A program made the position numbers and the translations under genes. Below the pieces are notes generated by a model. It saw only the letters and a list, made by a program, of their open reading frames with translations. It did not search any database and had not been told where the DNA came from. Shown piece after piece: positions 9,939 to 18,478 of a stretch of DNA of 54,441 bases (its first letter is position 1; every line of letters starts with the position of its first letter). This stretch comes from Candidatus Omnitrophota bacterium (lineage in GTDB: Bacteria; Omnitrophota; Gorgyraeia; 1-14-0-20-64-10), in the NCBI GenBank assembly GCA_016201735.1, contig JACQCH010000006.1, forward strand, positions 1-54,441. The letters are read 5' to 3'.

Positions 9939-11066
9939 ATGTTGCGATATTTGACTTCGGGTGAATCGCACGGGGTCTGCCTGGTGGCGATTTTGGAGGG
10001 GTTTCCGGCTGGCTTATCCTTGGAGCCGTCATTCATCAATGACGAACTGCGCCGCCGCCAGCTCGGATACGGCCGGGGGGCCCGGATGACTTCCGTTGAA
10101 GTGGACCGGGTGGAGATTCTCTCCGGGGTCCGGTTTGGAAAGACCATCGGTTCTCCGATCGCCTTGAAGATCAACAATAAGGATTCTTCCATCGATAAAC
10201 TGCCGGTGGTGACGCGGCCCAGGCCCGGCCACGCCGATTTGGCCGGAGCCCTCAAATACGGCCTGCATGATGTCCGGAACATCTTGGAGAGAGCCTCCGC
10301 TCGGGAGACGGCCGCTCGGGTGGCGGTCGGAGCGGCGGCGAAACGGTTCCTCAAAGAGTTTGGGATCCAGATCTTCAGCCATGTGGTCCGGATGGGGGGA
10401 ATCGATGCCGCGCTTAAAGGAATTTCCTTTGCGCAGATTCGCTCCCGGTCGGAGATCTCCCCCCTGCGCTGCGGGGACCGGCGCGCCGAGGCCCGGATGA
10501 TCCGGCTGGTGGATAAGGCCAAGGCGGCCGGAGATACCGTCGGGGGAACCATCGAGATCGTCGCCCTCGGAGTTCCGGTCGGGTTAGGGTCTCATGTTCA
10601 GTTCGACCGGAAACTGGATGCCCGGATCGCCGGGGCCCTGATGTCGATCCAGGCGATTAAAGCGGTCGAGGCCGGCGAAGGAACGAAAGTTTCCCAGGTG
10701 CTGGGGTCCGAGCTGCACGATGAAATCTATTATTCAAAATCCCGCGGCTTTTACCGGAAGACCTCCCGGGCCGGCGGGTTCGAGGGTGGGATGACGAACG
10801 GGGAGCCGGTCCTGTTCCGGATTCACATGAAGCCCCTTTCCACCCTGCGCCGGCCTTTGATGAGTGTGGACATCAAAACCAAGAAGCCGTTCAAGGCGAC
10901 GGTGGAGCGGTCCGATGTCTCGGCGGTTCCCTCGGCCGGAATCGTCGGGGAGGCGGTGATGGCCTTCGAGCTGGCCCGGGCGTTCCTGGAGAAGTTCGGC
11001 GGCGACAGCCTGCCGGAGGTCAAGCGGAACTTCCGCGGATTCTTGAAGCAGGTGGAGAACTTTTGA
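9939..11066 (+). CDS. aroC: Chorismate synthase AroC
   Basis: AroC converts EPSP to chorismate using reduced FMN. The 375-residue sequence begins MLRYLTSGESHG, the classic start, and contains RPRPGHADLAGALKYG, the RASARETAARVAVGA signature, and GGFEGGMTNGEPV. An AAAGGGA ribosome-binding site precedes ATG 9939. The stop overlaps the aroK TTG start by 4 bases, coupling it with shikimate kinase. EPSP synthase (aroA) and dehydroquinate synthase (aroB) are not in this run. Confidence 0.97.
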   Translation: MLRYLTSGESHGVCLVAILEGFPAGLSLEPSFINDELRRRQLGYGRGARMTSVEVDRVEILSGVRFGKTIGSPIALKINNKDSSIDKLPVVTRPRPGHADLAGALKYGLHDVRNILERASARETAARVAVGAAAKRFLKEFGIQIFSHVVRMGGIDAALKGISFAQIRSRSEISPLRCGDRRAEARMIRLVDKAKAAGDTVGGTIEIVALGVPVGLGSHVQFDRKLDARIAGALMSIQAIKAVEAGEGTKVSQVLGSELHDEIYYSKSRGFYRKTSRAGGFEGGMTNGEPVLFRIHMKPLSTLRRPLMSVDIKTKKPFKATVERSDVSAVPSAGIVGEAVMAFELARAFLEKFGGDSLPEVKRNFRGFLKQVENF

Positions 11067-11590
11067 ACAACATCATTTTGGTCGGATTCATGGGGACCGG
11101 CAAATCGGCGGTCGGGCGGCTCTTGAGCCGCCGGTTGAATCGGCCCTTTCTGGATCTGGATGAGCAGATCGCTAAGGAGGCCGGCCGGTCGATTCCGGAG
11201 ATCTTCGCTTCCGAGGGAGAGGCCGGTTTTCGCAAGCGGGAGTCCGATGCGGTGGCGTGGTCCTCCGGTTTGAAGAACTATCTGATCGCCACCGGAGGCG
11301 GGGTGATGTTGGATGAGGGGAACGTTCAGCGGCTTAAAAAATCGGGAGTCTTGATCTGTTTGAGCGCCCGGCCCGACATCATCGTTCAGCGGACCTTAAG
11401 CACCTTGCCGTCCAGGCCCCTTTTAAGCAACGGGCCGGATCCGCGGGAGAAGGTGGAGGAGCTTTTGAATCTGCGCGCCCCTTTTTACGCCTTGGCCGAC
11501 CGGACGGTGGACACCTCGGACCGTTCAGTGGAGCAGGTGGTCGAGGAAATTCTGAAAGAGATAGAAGAATGGAAATTCGAGAAACGCTGA
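11063..11590 (+). CDS. aroK: Shikimate kinase AroK
   Basis: AroK phosphorylates shikimate at O3 with ATP. The 175-residue protein has the Walker A GFMGTGKSAVG (near residues 8-18), the DLDEQI substrate/Mg aspartate, the FRKRE arginine, the GGG of ATGGGVML, and the RP(L) lid. The TTG at 11063 overlaps the aroC stop and has GGTGGAG just upstream. dprA begins 22 bases before its end. Confidence 0.95.
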   Translation: MNNIILVGFMGTGKSAVGRLLSRRLNRPFLDLDEQIAKEAGRSIPEIFASEGEAGFRKRESDAVAWSSGLKNYLIATGGGVMLDEGNVQRLKKSGVLICLSARPDIIVQRTLSTLPSRPLLSNGPDPREKVEELLNLRAPFYALADRTVDTSDRSVEQVVEEILKEIEEWKFEKR

Positions 11591-12582
11591 TCCAACAGAA
11601 CTTAAGACGGTTCGGCACCCGGATCGGTTTAGATCATGCGTTGGCCGAGGAGATCCATCGGGCCGAGAAGGCCGGTGTCCGGATTGTAACGGCCGAGGAT
11701 GAAATCTATCCGGAACTTCTCCGGACATTGCCGGATCCGCCGCCGGTTCTTTACGTGAAAGGGACCCTGCTGAAAGAGGACGAGGCGGCGGTTGCCCTGG
11801 TGGGAACGAGGCGCGCCACGGTTTACGGGTTGAACACAGCCCGGCATCTCGCCCGGGGGCTTGCCCAATGCGGGATCACGGTGGTCTCCGGTTTGGCCGA
11901 GGGGATCGACGGGGCCGGCCATGAAGGGGCTCTCGAGGCCAAGGGCCGGACGATCGCCGTGCTGGGTCACGGATTGAACCACCTGTTCCCGTCGTGCCAC
12001 CGGAAGCTAGCGGAAAAGATTCAGGATTCCGGAGCGCTGGTCTCGGAATTCCCGATGGGCTATCCGCCGTTGAGGGAAAATTTTCCGATGCGGAATCGGG
12101 TGATCTCCGGCTTGAGCTTAGGAGTCCTGGTCGTCGAGGCCCCTCTGAAATCGGGCGCCCTGATCACTGCCCGGGAGGCGCTGGACCAGGGCCGGGAGGT
12201 TTTTGCCGTTCCGGGACCGGTCTCTTCCTCCCAGAGTCAGGGGACGCACCGGTTGATCAAGGATGGGGCGAAGCTGGTGGAAGATATCACCGACATCCTG
12301 GAGGAACTGGCTCCTCCGCTTAAGGAGCGGTTGAATCGGTGGAAGGGAGAGTCTCCCGTTCACCCTGAGCCCCCGATCGAGTCGGGGGCAGGTTTTGTCG
12401 GAGGGTTAGACAGCGAGGAGCTGAAGATCTACGAGGCGATTCCGGTCAGCGGGGCCTCGATGGCGGAATCTCTGAGCCGGCAGACCGCTTTAAGTCCCGG
12501 CAGGACCCTGTCTCTTCTCACCGAGCTGGAAATGAAAGGGTGGGTGAAGCAGTTCCCCGGCCGGGGATACAGCCGAAAGTGA
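11569..12582 (+). CDS. dprA: DNA-processing protein DprA
   Basis: DprA binds incoming single-stranded DNA and loads RecA in natural transformation; it is also widely conserved in non-competent bacteria. The 337-residue protein has a short N-terminal helical region, the Rossmann-like core with VGTRRATVYG, VSGLAEGIDGAGHEGAL and FPMRNRVISGLS, and a C-terminal winged-helix segment (about 280-337). It overlaps aroK by 22 bases. Its 3' neighbours topA and xer match a gene order common in bacteria. Its stop lies inside the first of several hairpins. Confidence 0.94.
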   Translation: MEIRETLIQQNLRRFGTRIGLDHALAEEIHRAEKAGVRIVTAEDEIYPELLRTLPDPPPVLYVKGTLLKEDEAAVALVGTRRATVYGLNTARHLARGLAQCGITVVSGLAEGIDGAGHEGALEAKGRTIAVLGHGLNHLFPSCHRKLAEKIQDSGALVSEFPMGYPPLRENFPMRNRVISGLSLGVLVVEAPLKSGALITAREALDQGREVFAVPGPVSSSQSQGTHRLIKDGAKLVEDITDILEELAPPLKERLNRWKGESPVHPEPPIESGAGFVGGLDSEELKIYEAIPVSGASMAESLSRQTALSPGRTLSLLTELEMKGWVKQFPGRGYSRK

Positions 12583-12726
12583 TGAGACACAAGATGATCG
12601 TCTCATCACTTCTGAGAGGGAAACCACTGCCTGGTTTCCCTCTCAGGACTCTCCCATCCGGCAAAAGCAATCGGTGCTGTTGGGGGAGATTTCCCATCTC
12701 CCCCAACACCCCCCTCTTCCAGGGGA
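12577..12726 (+). other. Tandem perfect hairpins between dprA and thiS
   Basis: Three perfect stems stand in series: 12577-12588 with 12600-12611 (12 bp, spanning the dprA stop), 12612-12625 with 12633-12646 (14 bp, starting at the very next base), and 12679-12690 with 12696-12707 (12 bp). A fourth, CCCCT (12712-12716) with AGGGG (12722-12726), pairs part of the thiS ribosome-binding site AGGGGAGG. There is no U-run, so these are not classical terminators. They may be inserted palindromes or an RNA that controls thiS/topA translation. Confidence 0.6.
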
Positions 12727-12732
12727 GGTAAG

Positions 12733-12936
12733 GTGAAGGTGGTGGTCAACGGAGACCCGATGGAGTTGTCTGAGCAATGTAAAGTGATGGACCTGCTGAC
12801 CCAGTTGAAGCTGAAACCGGAACTGGTCGTCGTGGAACTGAACCTGAACATTCTGAAACGGGAGGAGGCGGCGAGGACATTGTTGAAGGAAGGGGATCAG
12901 GTGGAGATTGTCCGGATCGTCGGGGGCGGAAGATGA
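12733..12936 (+). CDS. thiS: Sulfur carrier protein ThiS
   Basis: ThiS is a ubiquitin-like protein whose C-terminal GG is adenylated and thiocarboxylated to deliver sulfur for the thiazole of thiamine. The 67-residue protein begins MKVVVNGDPMEL and has the beta-grasp pattern with VVVELNLNILKREE and GDQVEIVRIVGGG. Unusually the end is GGGR, with one Arg after the di-glycine; normally the final Gly is free. The stop overlaps the topA start (ATGA), which fixes the end. The GTG start has AGGGGAGG just upstream, partly inside a hairpin. Confidence 0.85.
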   Translation: MKVVVNGDPMELSEQCKVMDLLTQLKLKPELVVVELNLNILKREEAARTLLKEGDQVEIVRIVGGGR

Positions 12937-15014
12937 AGAAGGCGGCAGTGAAAGAAGCATCCTCGAAAAAAACAGGAGCGCTGGTCATTGTCGAGTCGCC
13001 GACCAAGGCCAGGACCCTGGGCCGGTTCCTGGGTTCCGTCTACAAGGTGATCGCCTCGCAGGGGCACGTCATGGACCTTCCGGCCAGCCAGTTCGGGGTG
13101 GATCTGGAGAAGAACTTTGCTCCGAAATACATCGTGATCATGAAGAAGCGGAAGATCGTCAAAGAACTCAAATTGGAGGCGAAGAAATTCAAGGAGCTGT
13201 TCCTGGCGACCGATCCGGACCGGGAAGGGGAAGCGATCAGCGCCCACTTGGCGACGCTTCTCGGGGAGGGGAAGAAGGTTCACCGGGCGGTCTTCCATGA
13301 GATCACGCCGGAGGCGGTGCGGGCCGCCTTTGAGCATCCGAGGGAAATCAATGAGCATAAGGTGGAGGCCCAGCAGGCCCGCCGGATCCTGGACCGGATC
13401 CTCGGATACAGCTTGTCTCCTCTGCTCTGGAAGAATGTCGGGCGGGGCTTGAGCGCCGGCCGGGTCCAGTCGGTGGCGCTGCGGCTGATTGTCGACCGGG
13501 AGCGGCAGATCCGGGCCTTCGTTCCCCAGGAGTATTGGGAGATCACGGCGACCCTGGCGAAGCTTCACCCGGACCCGAAAGAGCCGGCCAGCTTCACGGC
13601 CGGATTGGAAACGGTCGACGGGAAAAAGGCGGAGCTGAAGGATGGGGAGACCGCGCATGCTCTGGTGAAAGAACTGGAGGGGGTTCCGTTTAAGGTCTCC
13701 GACGTCACTCGGAAGGAGACCCAGCGGCACCCATCGGCTCCTTTTACCACCAGCACGCTCCAGCAGGAAGGATTCAATAAATTGGGATTCACCGCCGCCC
13801 GGACCATGCGGATCGCCCAGCAGCTTTACGAAGGGATTGAATTGGGGAGCGAAGGGCCGGTCGGGCTCATCACCTACATGCGGACCGATTCGGTGCAGAT
13901 CGCGGCGGAAGCCAAGGGGCAGGCCCGGAATTTCATCAAGGAAAATTTCGGCGCCGCCTATCTTCCGGAATCCCCCCGCGTTTATCGGTCCCGCCGGGGA
14001 GCCCAGGAAGCCCACGAAGCGATCCGGCCCACGTCGCTGAATCGGGCCCCGGATCAGATCAAAGGATTTCTCACTCCGGAACAGTTCAAATTGTACACCT
14101 TGATCTGGAACCGGTTCCTGGCGAGCCAGATGGCCTCCGCTAAGTTGGAGGTCACGATGATCGACATAACGGCGGGGCGTTGCGGCTTCCGGGCGGCCGG
14201 AACCAAGATCCTGTTTCCCGGATTTCTCAAGGTGTTCCGGCCGGAAGAGGAGGAAGAAGCCCCCGGTAAAGAGGAGAAAACAAAAACCGGCACACAATTT
14301 TTGCCGACTCTGACGAAGGGGGAAACTCTCAAGGCGCTGGCCGTTGAGCCCAGCCAGCATTTCACGAAGCCGCCGGCCCGATACACGGAAGCCTCCCTGG
14401 TCCGAACGATGGAGGAGCTGGGGATCGGGCGGCCTTCCACCTACGCCCCCACCATTCAGACCCTCTCGACCCGGGGGTACGTGGCGCATCAGGGGCGAGC
14501 ATTGGTTCCGGCGGAACTGGGAGAGACGGTCACGGATCTTTTGTCGAAACATTTCCCCAAGGTGCTCGACGTCCAGTTTACCGCCCGGATGGAGGAAGCG
14601 CTGGATGAAGTGGAGGAAGGCCAGCAGGAATGGGCGGTTTGCGTCCGGGAATTCTACGAGCCGTTCGCCGACGCCCTCAAGAGCGCGGCGACCGAGATGC
14701 AGTCGGTCAAACGGGCGCCCGAACCGACGAATGAAATCTGTCCTCAATGCGGCAGGCCGATCGTCATCAAGTGGGGCCGGAACGGGAGGTTCATGAGCTG
14801 TTCCGGATTCCCCGACTGCAAATTCGCCAAGCCGATCACGACGGGGGTGAAATGTCCTGAGCCCGCCTGCGGCGGAGAATTGGTCCAGCGCCGCTCCCGC
14901 CGAGGGGTTTTCTACGGCTGCTCCAAGTTTCCTGCCTGCCGCCACATTGAGCGGCAGCTGCCCGTGCCGCCGGCGGGAGGAGGAAACGCCATTGCGAACG
15001 AACCCAGTGAGTGA
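12933..15014 (+). CDS. topA: DNA topoisomerase I TopA
   Basis: This type IA topoisomerase relaxes negative supercoils. The 693-residue protein has an N-terminal TOPRIM domain (VIVESPTKARTL, then ATDPDREGEAI), the active-site tyrosine Y315 in LITYMRTDS, the EAHEAIRPT segment, and two C-terminal four-cysteine zinc ribbons (CPQC...CSGFPDC, and CPEPAC...CSKFPAC). It starts inside the end of thiS, and the xer gene starts inside its last 23 bases. Length and domain order are normal. Confidence 0.97.
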   Translation: MKKAAVKEASSKKTGALVIVESPTKARTLGRFLGSVYKVIASQGHVMDLPASQFGVDLEKNFAPKYIVIMKKRKIVKELKLEAKKFKELFLATDPDREGEAISAHLATLLGEGKKVHRAVFHEITPEAVRAAFEHPREINEHKVEAQQARRILDRILGYSLSPLLWKNVGRGLSAGRVQSVALRLIVDRERQIRAFVPQEYWEITATLAKLHPDPKEPASFTAGLETVDGKKAELKDGETAHALVKELEGVPFKVSDVTRKETQRHPSAPFTTSTLQQEGFNKLGFTAARTMRIAQQLYEGIELGSEGPVGLITYMRTDSVQIAAEAKGQARNFIKENFGAAYLPESPRVYRSRRGAQEAHEAIRPTSLNRAPDQIKGFLTPEQFKLYTLIWNRFLASQMASAKLEVTMIDITAGRCGFRAAGTKILFPGFLKVFRPEEEEEAPGKEEKTKTGTQFLPTLTKGETLKALAVEPSQHFTKPPARYTEASLVRTMEELGIGRPSTYAPTIQTLSTRGYVAHQGRALVPAELGETVTDLLSKHFPKVLDVQFTARMEEALDEVEEGQQEWAVCVREFYEPFADALKSAATEMQSVKRAPEPTNEICPQCGRPIVIKWGRNGRFMSCSGFPDCKFAKPITTGVKCPEPACGGELVQRRSRRGVFYGCSKFPACRHIERQLPVPPAGGGNAIANEPSE

Positions 15015-15894
15015 ATCGATCTCTTCGGACCGGACCGTTGAGAAATTCTTAAACTATCTCCGGGTTGAACGGAACGCCTCCCCCCACACCCTGCGGAACT
15101 ACACCAAGGACTTAAGTCTCCTGCGCCAGGCGCTGGGGGATCTGCCTTGGGAAAAAACAAAGCTGGTAAACCTGCGGCAGTTTGTGGCGCAGCAGAGGAG
15201 CCAGGGGCTTTCCAAGGCGTCGGTCGCCCGGCGGGTCGCGACGGTCCGTTCCTTCTTCCGGTTTCTCTGCCGGGAGGGCTATCTGGCGGAAAATCCGGCC
15301 CTTGTCTTGACCCGGCCGAAACTGGATCGGCGGCTCCCCTCTTTCCTGAGTGTGGAGGAGGCGACCCGTTTGGTGGAAGCCCCGACGGGGAGTGGGGCCG
15401 CTTCACTGCGGGATCGGGCGATCCTGGAGACTCTTTACTCCACCGGCCTTCGAGTCAGCGAATTGGTTTCCCTGCGGGTCCGGGACATGGACCTGATCGG
15501 AGGAACCTTAAGGGTGCTGGGCAAGGGGAGGAAGGAGCGGCTGGTCCCGATCGGCTCTTACGGCATCGAGGCGATCCGCCGCTATTTAAAGGCCTTGGGG
15601 CCGAAGGCAGAACCGGATGGCCCGCTGTTTCAGAACCGGCTTTCCGGGCGGCTCACCGACCGGTCGGTCCGGCGGATTCTCCATCGGTACTTGAATCAAC
15701 TGAGCCTCTCTCAGCGGATTTCCCCCCATTCCCTGCGCCATTCCTTTGCCACCCATCTGTTGGATCGCGGGGCGGACCTGCGTTCGGTGCAGGAACTCCT
15801 GGGGCACAGCAGTCTGGCGACGACCCAGGTGTATACCCATGTCACGACGGAGCGTCTCAAGCGTGCCTACCAATCGGTTCATCCGCGAGCGTGA
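14992..15894 (+). CDS. Tyrosine recombinase XerC/XerD
   Basis: Xer recombinases resolve chromosome dimers at dif. With the TTG start at 14992 (GGAGGA about 8 bases upstream) the protein is 300 residues. It has the N-terminal SAM-like core-binding domain (FLNYLRVERNASPHTLRNY) and the catalytic residues in STGLRVSEL (Arg), GKGRKERLVP (Lys), PHSLRHSFATHLL (His, Arg), LGHSSLATTQVYTHV (His and nucleophile Tyr). The dprA-topA-xer neighbourhood supports a housekeeping XerC/D rather than a mobile-element integrase. I cannot distinguish C from D. Confidence 0.92.
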   Translation: MRTNPVSESISSDRTVEKFLNYLRVERNASPHTLRNYTKDLSLLRQALGDLPWEKTKLVNLRQFVAQQRSQGLSKASVARRVATVRSFFRFLCREGYLAENPALVLTRPKLDRRLPSFLSVEEATRLVEAPTGSGAASLRDRAILETLYSTGLRVSELVSLRVRDMDLIGGTLRVLGKGRKERLVPIGSYGIEAIRRYLKALGPKAEPDGPLFQNRLSGRLTDRSVRRILHRYLNQLSLSQRISPHSLRHSFATHLLDRGADLRSVQELLGHSSLATTQVYTHVTTERLKRAYQSVHPRA

Positions 15895-15903
15895 ACTTCC
15901 GGG

Positions 15904-16120
15904 ATCCTGGCGGGGAGCGGTCCGTCCCCGGCATCGGGCCTCGTTCGGATGGGTTGTTCACATGGACGATGTCAGAGCATAGGGAGATGGCCGAATCCAA
16001 CAGGACGTTCCATGGAAAGTCGTTCATTTCAGCACGGGTTTCCATTCGGTCAGGGCATGAGCCTGAAACGTCGGCCCTGCTGGCGGGAATCGGACCGCTC
16101 CCCGCCACCCCGAAGGTCTC
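15904..16120. repeat. 217-bp structured repeat, copy 1
   Basis: A 17-bp perfect terminal inverted repeat (15908-15924 with 16091-16107) encloses about 165 bases that closely match a second copy at 24824-25040. An internal ATGGAAA...TTTCCAT hairpin is also conserved. Stem differences between copies are compensatory. It lies just after xer and before kdtA. The minus strand carries an 88-codon open frame, but differences between copies are mostly non-silent in that frame, so it is not considered coding. Confidence 0.75.
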
Positions 16121-16147
16121 CACTCTCTCGGGCGGTTCTTCTCTACG

Positions 16148-18478
16148 ATGAACGGATTACTTTTATTTTCTTATCAAGTGTTCCTTGCATTCTTTGGGGC
16201 GGGGTATCTGGTGGTGCGCGTCCTGCGGGGGAGGGGAATCCCTGGCTTGCGGCAGCGGCTGGGGTGGTACTCCGAGCCGGTCAAGCAGTGGCTGGAAGCT
16301 CACCCCGGATCCATCTGGATCCATCTGGTTTCCGTTGGGGAGGTGATCGCCGCCAAGCCGCTGATCGAAAGTTTACGCGGGCGGCTCCCGGACCGATCGT
16401 GGATCATCACCACGGTGACGCCGACCGGCCGGTCGGTGGCAAAGGGTTTCCTTCGGGAAGGGAAGGATCAACTGCTGTATCTGCCGTGGGATTTCAGTCC
16501 GGTGATCGGCCGGGCGGTCCGGCGGATCCATCCGAGCTTGTTCATCGCCTTCGAGACGGAACTTTGGCCGGTCCTTTTTAATCACCTGAATCGGGAAGGG
16601 GTGCCGATCTTTGTGGTGAACGGGCGGATCTCACCGGCCGCCTATCGGAGATACCTTTGGGCGCGCCCTTTTTTTCGGAAGACGCTGGCGAAGGTCAACT
16701 TTTTCTTGACGCAGAGCGCCCAGGATGCCCGGCGGTACGCGGCGCTGGGAGCCCCGAAGGACCGGATCGCTGTCACCGGAAATCTGAAATGGGACTTGGC
16801 AGCTCCGCAGGGAGCGGCTGTTTCCGAACAGGAAAACCTGCGCCTCCTCCTAAAACTTTCTCCCCGATCGGTTCTTTGGACCGCCGCCTCGACGCATCCG
16901 GGCGAGGAGGAGTTGATTCTCCAGGTGTATCGGAACCTTAAAAGAAGGTTCCCGAATTTAAGACTGCTCATCGCCCCTCGGCATCCGGAGCGGGTCCCGG
17001 AAGTGGAGAAAGAGGTGAGGGAAGCCGGGCTTTCCTCAGTCCGCCGCACCGCTCTCGAGGGAACGGATGGATCGGAGAAGAATCCGGTCATCCTTCTCGA
17101 CACCTTGGGGGAGCTGACCTCTTTCTATCGGGTCAGTGATCTCACTTTTGTGGGAGGTTCCCTGGTTCCCCATGGGGGACACAACCTGATCGAGCCTGCC
17201 TTTTTTAGCCGGCCGATCCTGACCGGGTCTTATCTTCAGAATTTCCAGTCGGTGGCGGAATCACTTTCGGCGGCGGGCGGGATCGCGGTGGTCAAATCGG
17301 TGGGGGACCTGGAAGAGCGGCTGGGGCGTTTGCTGGAGAACCCGGCACTTCGGGAGGAGCTGGGCAAGAGGGCTTTTTCCGTGATCCGGGAACATCGGGG
17401 AGCTACGGAACGAACCGTGGAGCTAATTCTCCGAAAGTCCGGCCAGGAACGTGGTTCGTCGCGCGGATCTCCACACCCTCTCCGTTTTTTTCTCCCTTTT
17501 CTGGCAGTGGGGGCGGTGGGGTACCGGGTCATCCTTTCGGGGATTGGAATTCTGTACCGCCGGGGGATCTTGAAAACGCACCGGCTGCCGGTGCCGGTGG
17601 TCAGCGTCGGGAATCTGACGTGGGGCGGAACCGGGAAGACCCCGTTCGTGATGCAGTTGACGAAGAGTCTCCAGGAGAAAGGGCGTGCGCCGGCGGTGCT
17701 GACTCGGGGATACGGGCCGGATGAAACCCGGCTTTTGACCGAGCGGCTGCAGCCGATTCCCGTGCTGGTGGGGCCGGATCGGATCACGACGGGGAATCGG
17801 GCGATTCAGGAGTTCGGAGCGGATCTGCTGGTTTTGGACGACGGGTATCAGCAATGGCGTCTCAGGAAGGATCTGGAGATTCTTTTGGTGGATTCCACTG
17901 CTCCCTTCGGGAACGGGCATCTGCTGCCCTGGGGATCTTTGCGCGAGCCCCGGGCCGCCGCCTCCCGGGCGAATCTGATCGTGGTGACGAAAGCGGATTT
18001 AAATCCCAACGGCCTCAACGGACTGGAGGCCGAGCTTCGGCGGCTCAACCCGTCGGCCCCGATCTTCTTTGCCCGCTACAAGCCGCTCCGGTTGTGGGAG
18101 TGGCCCTCCGGGAAGAAGATCCCTCTCGGACAGATCAAGACGGAAAGGATCTGCTCTTTGGCGGGGATCGCCCGTCCGGAATCCTTTGAGGCGTCCCTCG
18201 AGGCGTTGGGGGCGGGAATCGCCATGAAATACCGGGTCGGGGATCATCATCCTTATACCGTCGGGGAAATGGTCCGCCTGATGACCCGGTGTCAGCGCCA
18301 CGGGATCCGGCGGATCGTCACGACCGCCAAGGATGCGGTCCGGATTCCGAACTCTCTCCTGGAAACGGTCGGACCGGATTTGAAAGGGTTGGAATTCTGG
18401 GTGTTGGAAGTGGAACTGGAGTTTGAGCCGGATGAAAGCGAGCTTCTTCACCGAATCGATACTTTACTCCCTCGCTAG
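16148..18478 (+). CDS. Fused KdtA (Kdo transferase) and LpxK (lipid A 4'-kinase)
   Basis: One uninterrupted 776-residue reading frame joins two inner-membrane lipid A enzymes. Residues 1-428 are a GT30 Kdo transferase: N-terminal membrane anchor, HLVSVGEVIAAKPLI with the catalytic Glu, TTVTPTGR, FETELWP, VNGRIS, GNLKWDL and GGSLVPHGGHNLIEPA. Residues 440-776 are LpxK: a membrane helix (FFLPFLAVGAVGYRV), SVGNLTWGGTGKTPF with the P-loop at 493-498, LTRGYG, DDGYQ and TTAKDAVR. LpxK phosphorylates the tetra-acyl disaccharide and KdtA adds Kdo to that product, so the fusion joins consecutive steps. ATG 16148 lacks an obvious ribosome-binding site. It overlaps the next gene by 47 bases. Confidence 0.93.
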   Translation: MNGLLLFSYQVFLAFFGAGYLVVRVLRGRGIPGLRQRLGWYSEPVKQWLEAHPGSIWIHLVSVGEVIAAKPLIESLRGRLPDRSWIITTVTPTGRSVAKGFLREGKDQLLYLPWDFSPVIGRAVRRIHPSLFIAFETELWPVLFNHLNREGVPIFVVNGRISPAAYRRYLWARPFFRKTLAKVNFFLTQSAQDARRYAALGAPKDRIAVTGNLKWDLAAPQGAAVSEQENLRLLLKLSPRSVLWTAASTHPGEEELILQVYRNLKRRFPNLRLLIAPRHPERVPEVEKEVREAGLSSVRRTALEGTDGSEKNPVILLDTLGELTSFYRVSDLTFVGGSLVPHGGHNLIEPAFFSRPILTGSYLQNFQSVAESLSAAGGIAVVKSVGDLEERLGRLLENPALREELGKRAFSVIREHRGATERTVELILRKSGQERGSSRGSPHPLRFFLPFLAVGAVGYRVILSGIGILYRRGILKTHRLPVPVVSVGNLTWGGTGKTPFVMQLTKSLQEKGRAPAVLTRGYGPDETRLLTERLQPIPVLVGPDRITTGNRAIQEFGADLLVLDDGYQQWRLRKDLEILLVDSTAPFGNGHLLPWGSLREPRAAASRANLIVVTKADLNPNGLNGLEAELRRLNPSAPIFFARYKPLRLWEWPSGKKIPLGQIKTERICSLAGIARPESFEASLEALGAGIAMKYRVGDHHPYTVGEMVRLMTRCQRHGIRRIVTTAKDAVRIPNSLLETVGPDLKGLEFWVLEVELEFEPDESELLHRIDTLLPR

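Noticed and set aside
12612-12646. Possible TPP riboswitch before thiS because of a CTGAGA string
   Set aside because: The string is part of a simple perfect hairpin; the second conserved block of the TPP aptamer is missing.
14992-15894. Mobile-element integrase
   Set aside because: The dprA-topA-xer neighbourhood and normal length indicate a housekeeping Xer recombinase.
15857-16123. Minus-strand open frame of 88 codons in repeat copy 1, with a similar frame in copy 2 (24824-25040)
   Set aside because: The similarity comes from the shared repeat. Differences between the copies are mostly amino-acid changing in this frame, while the terminal stem is kept by paired changes.
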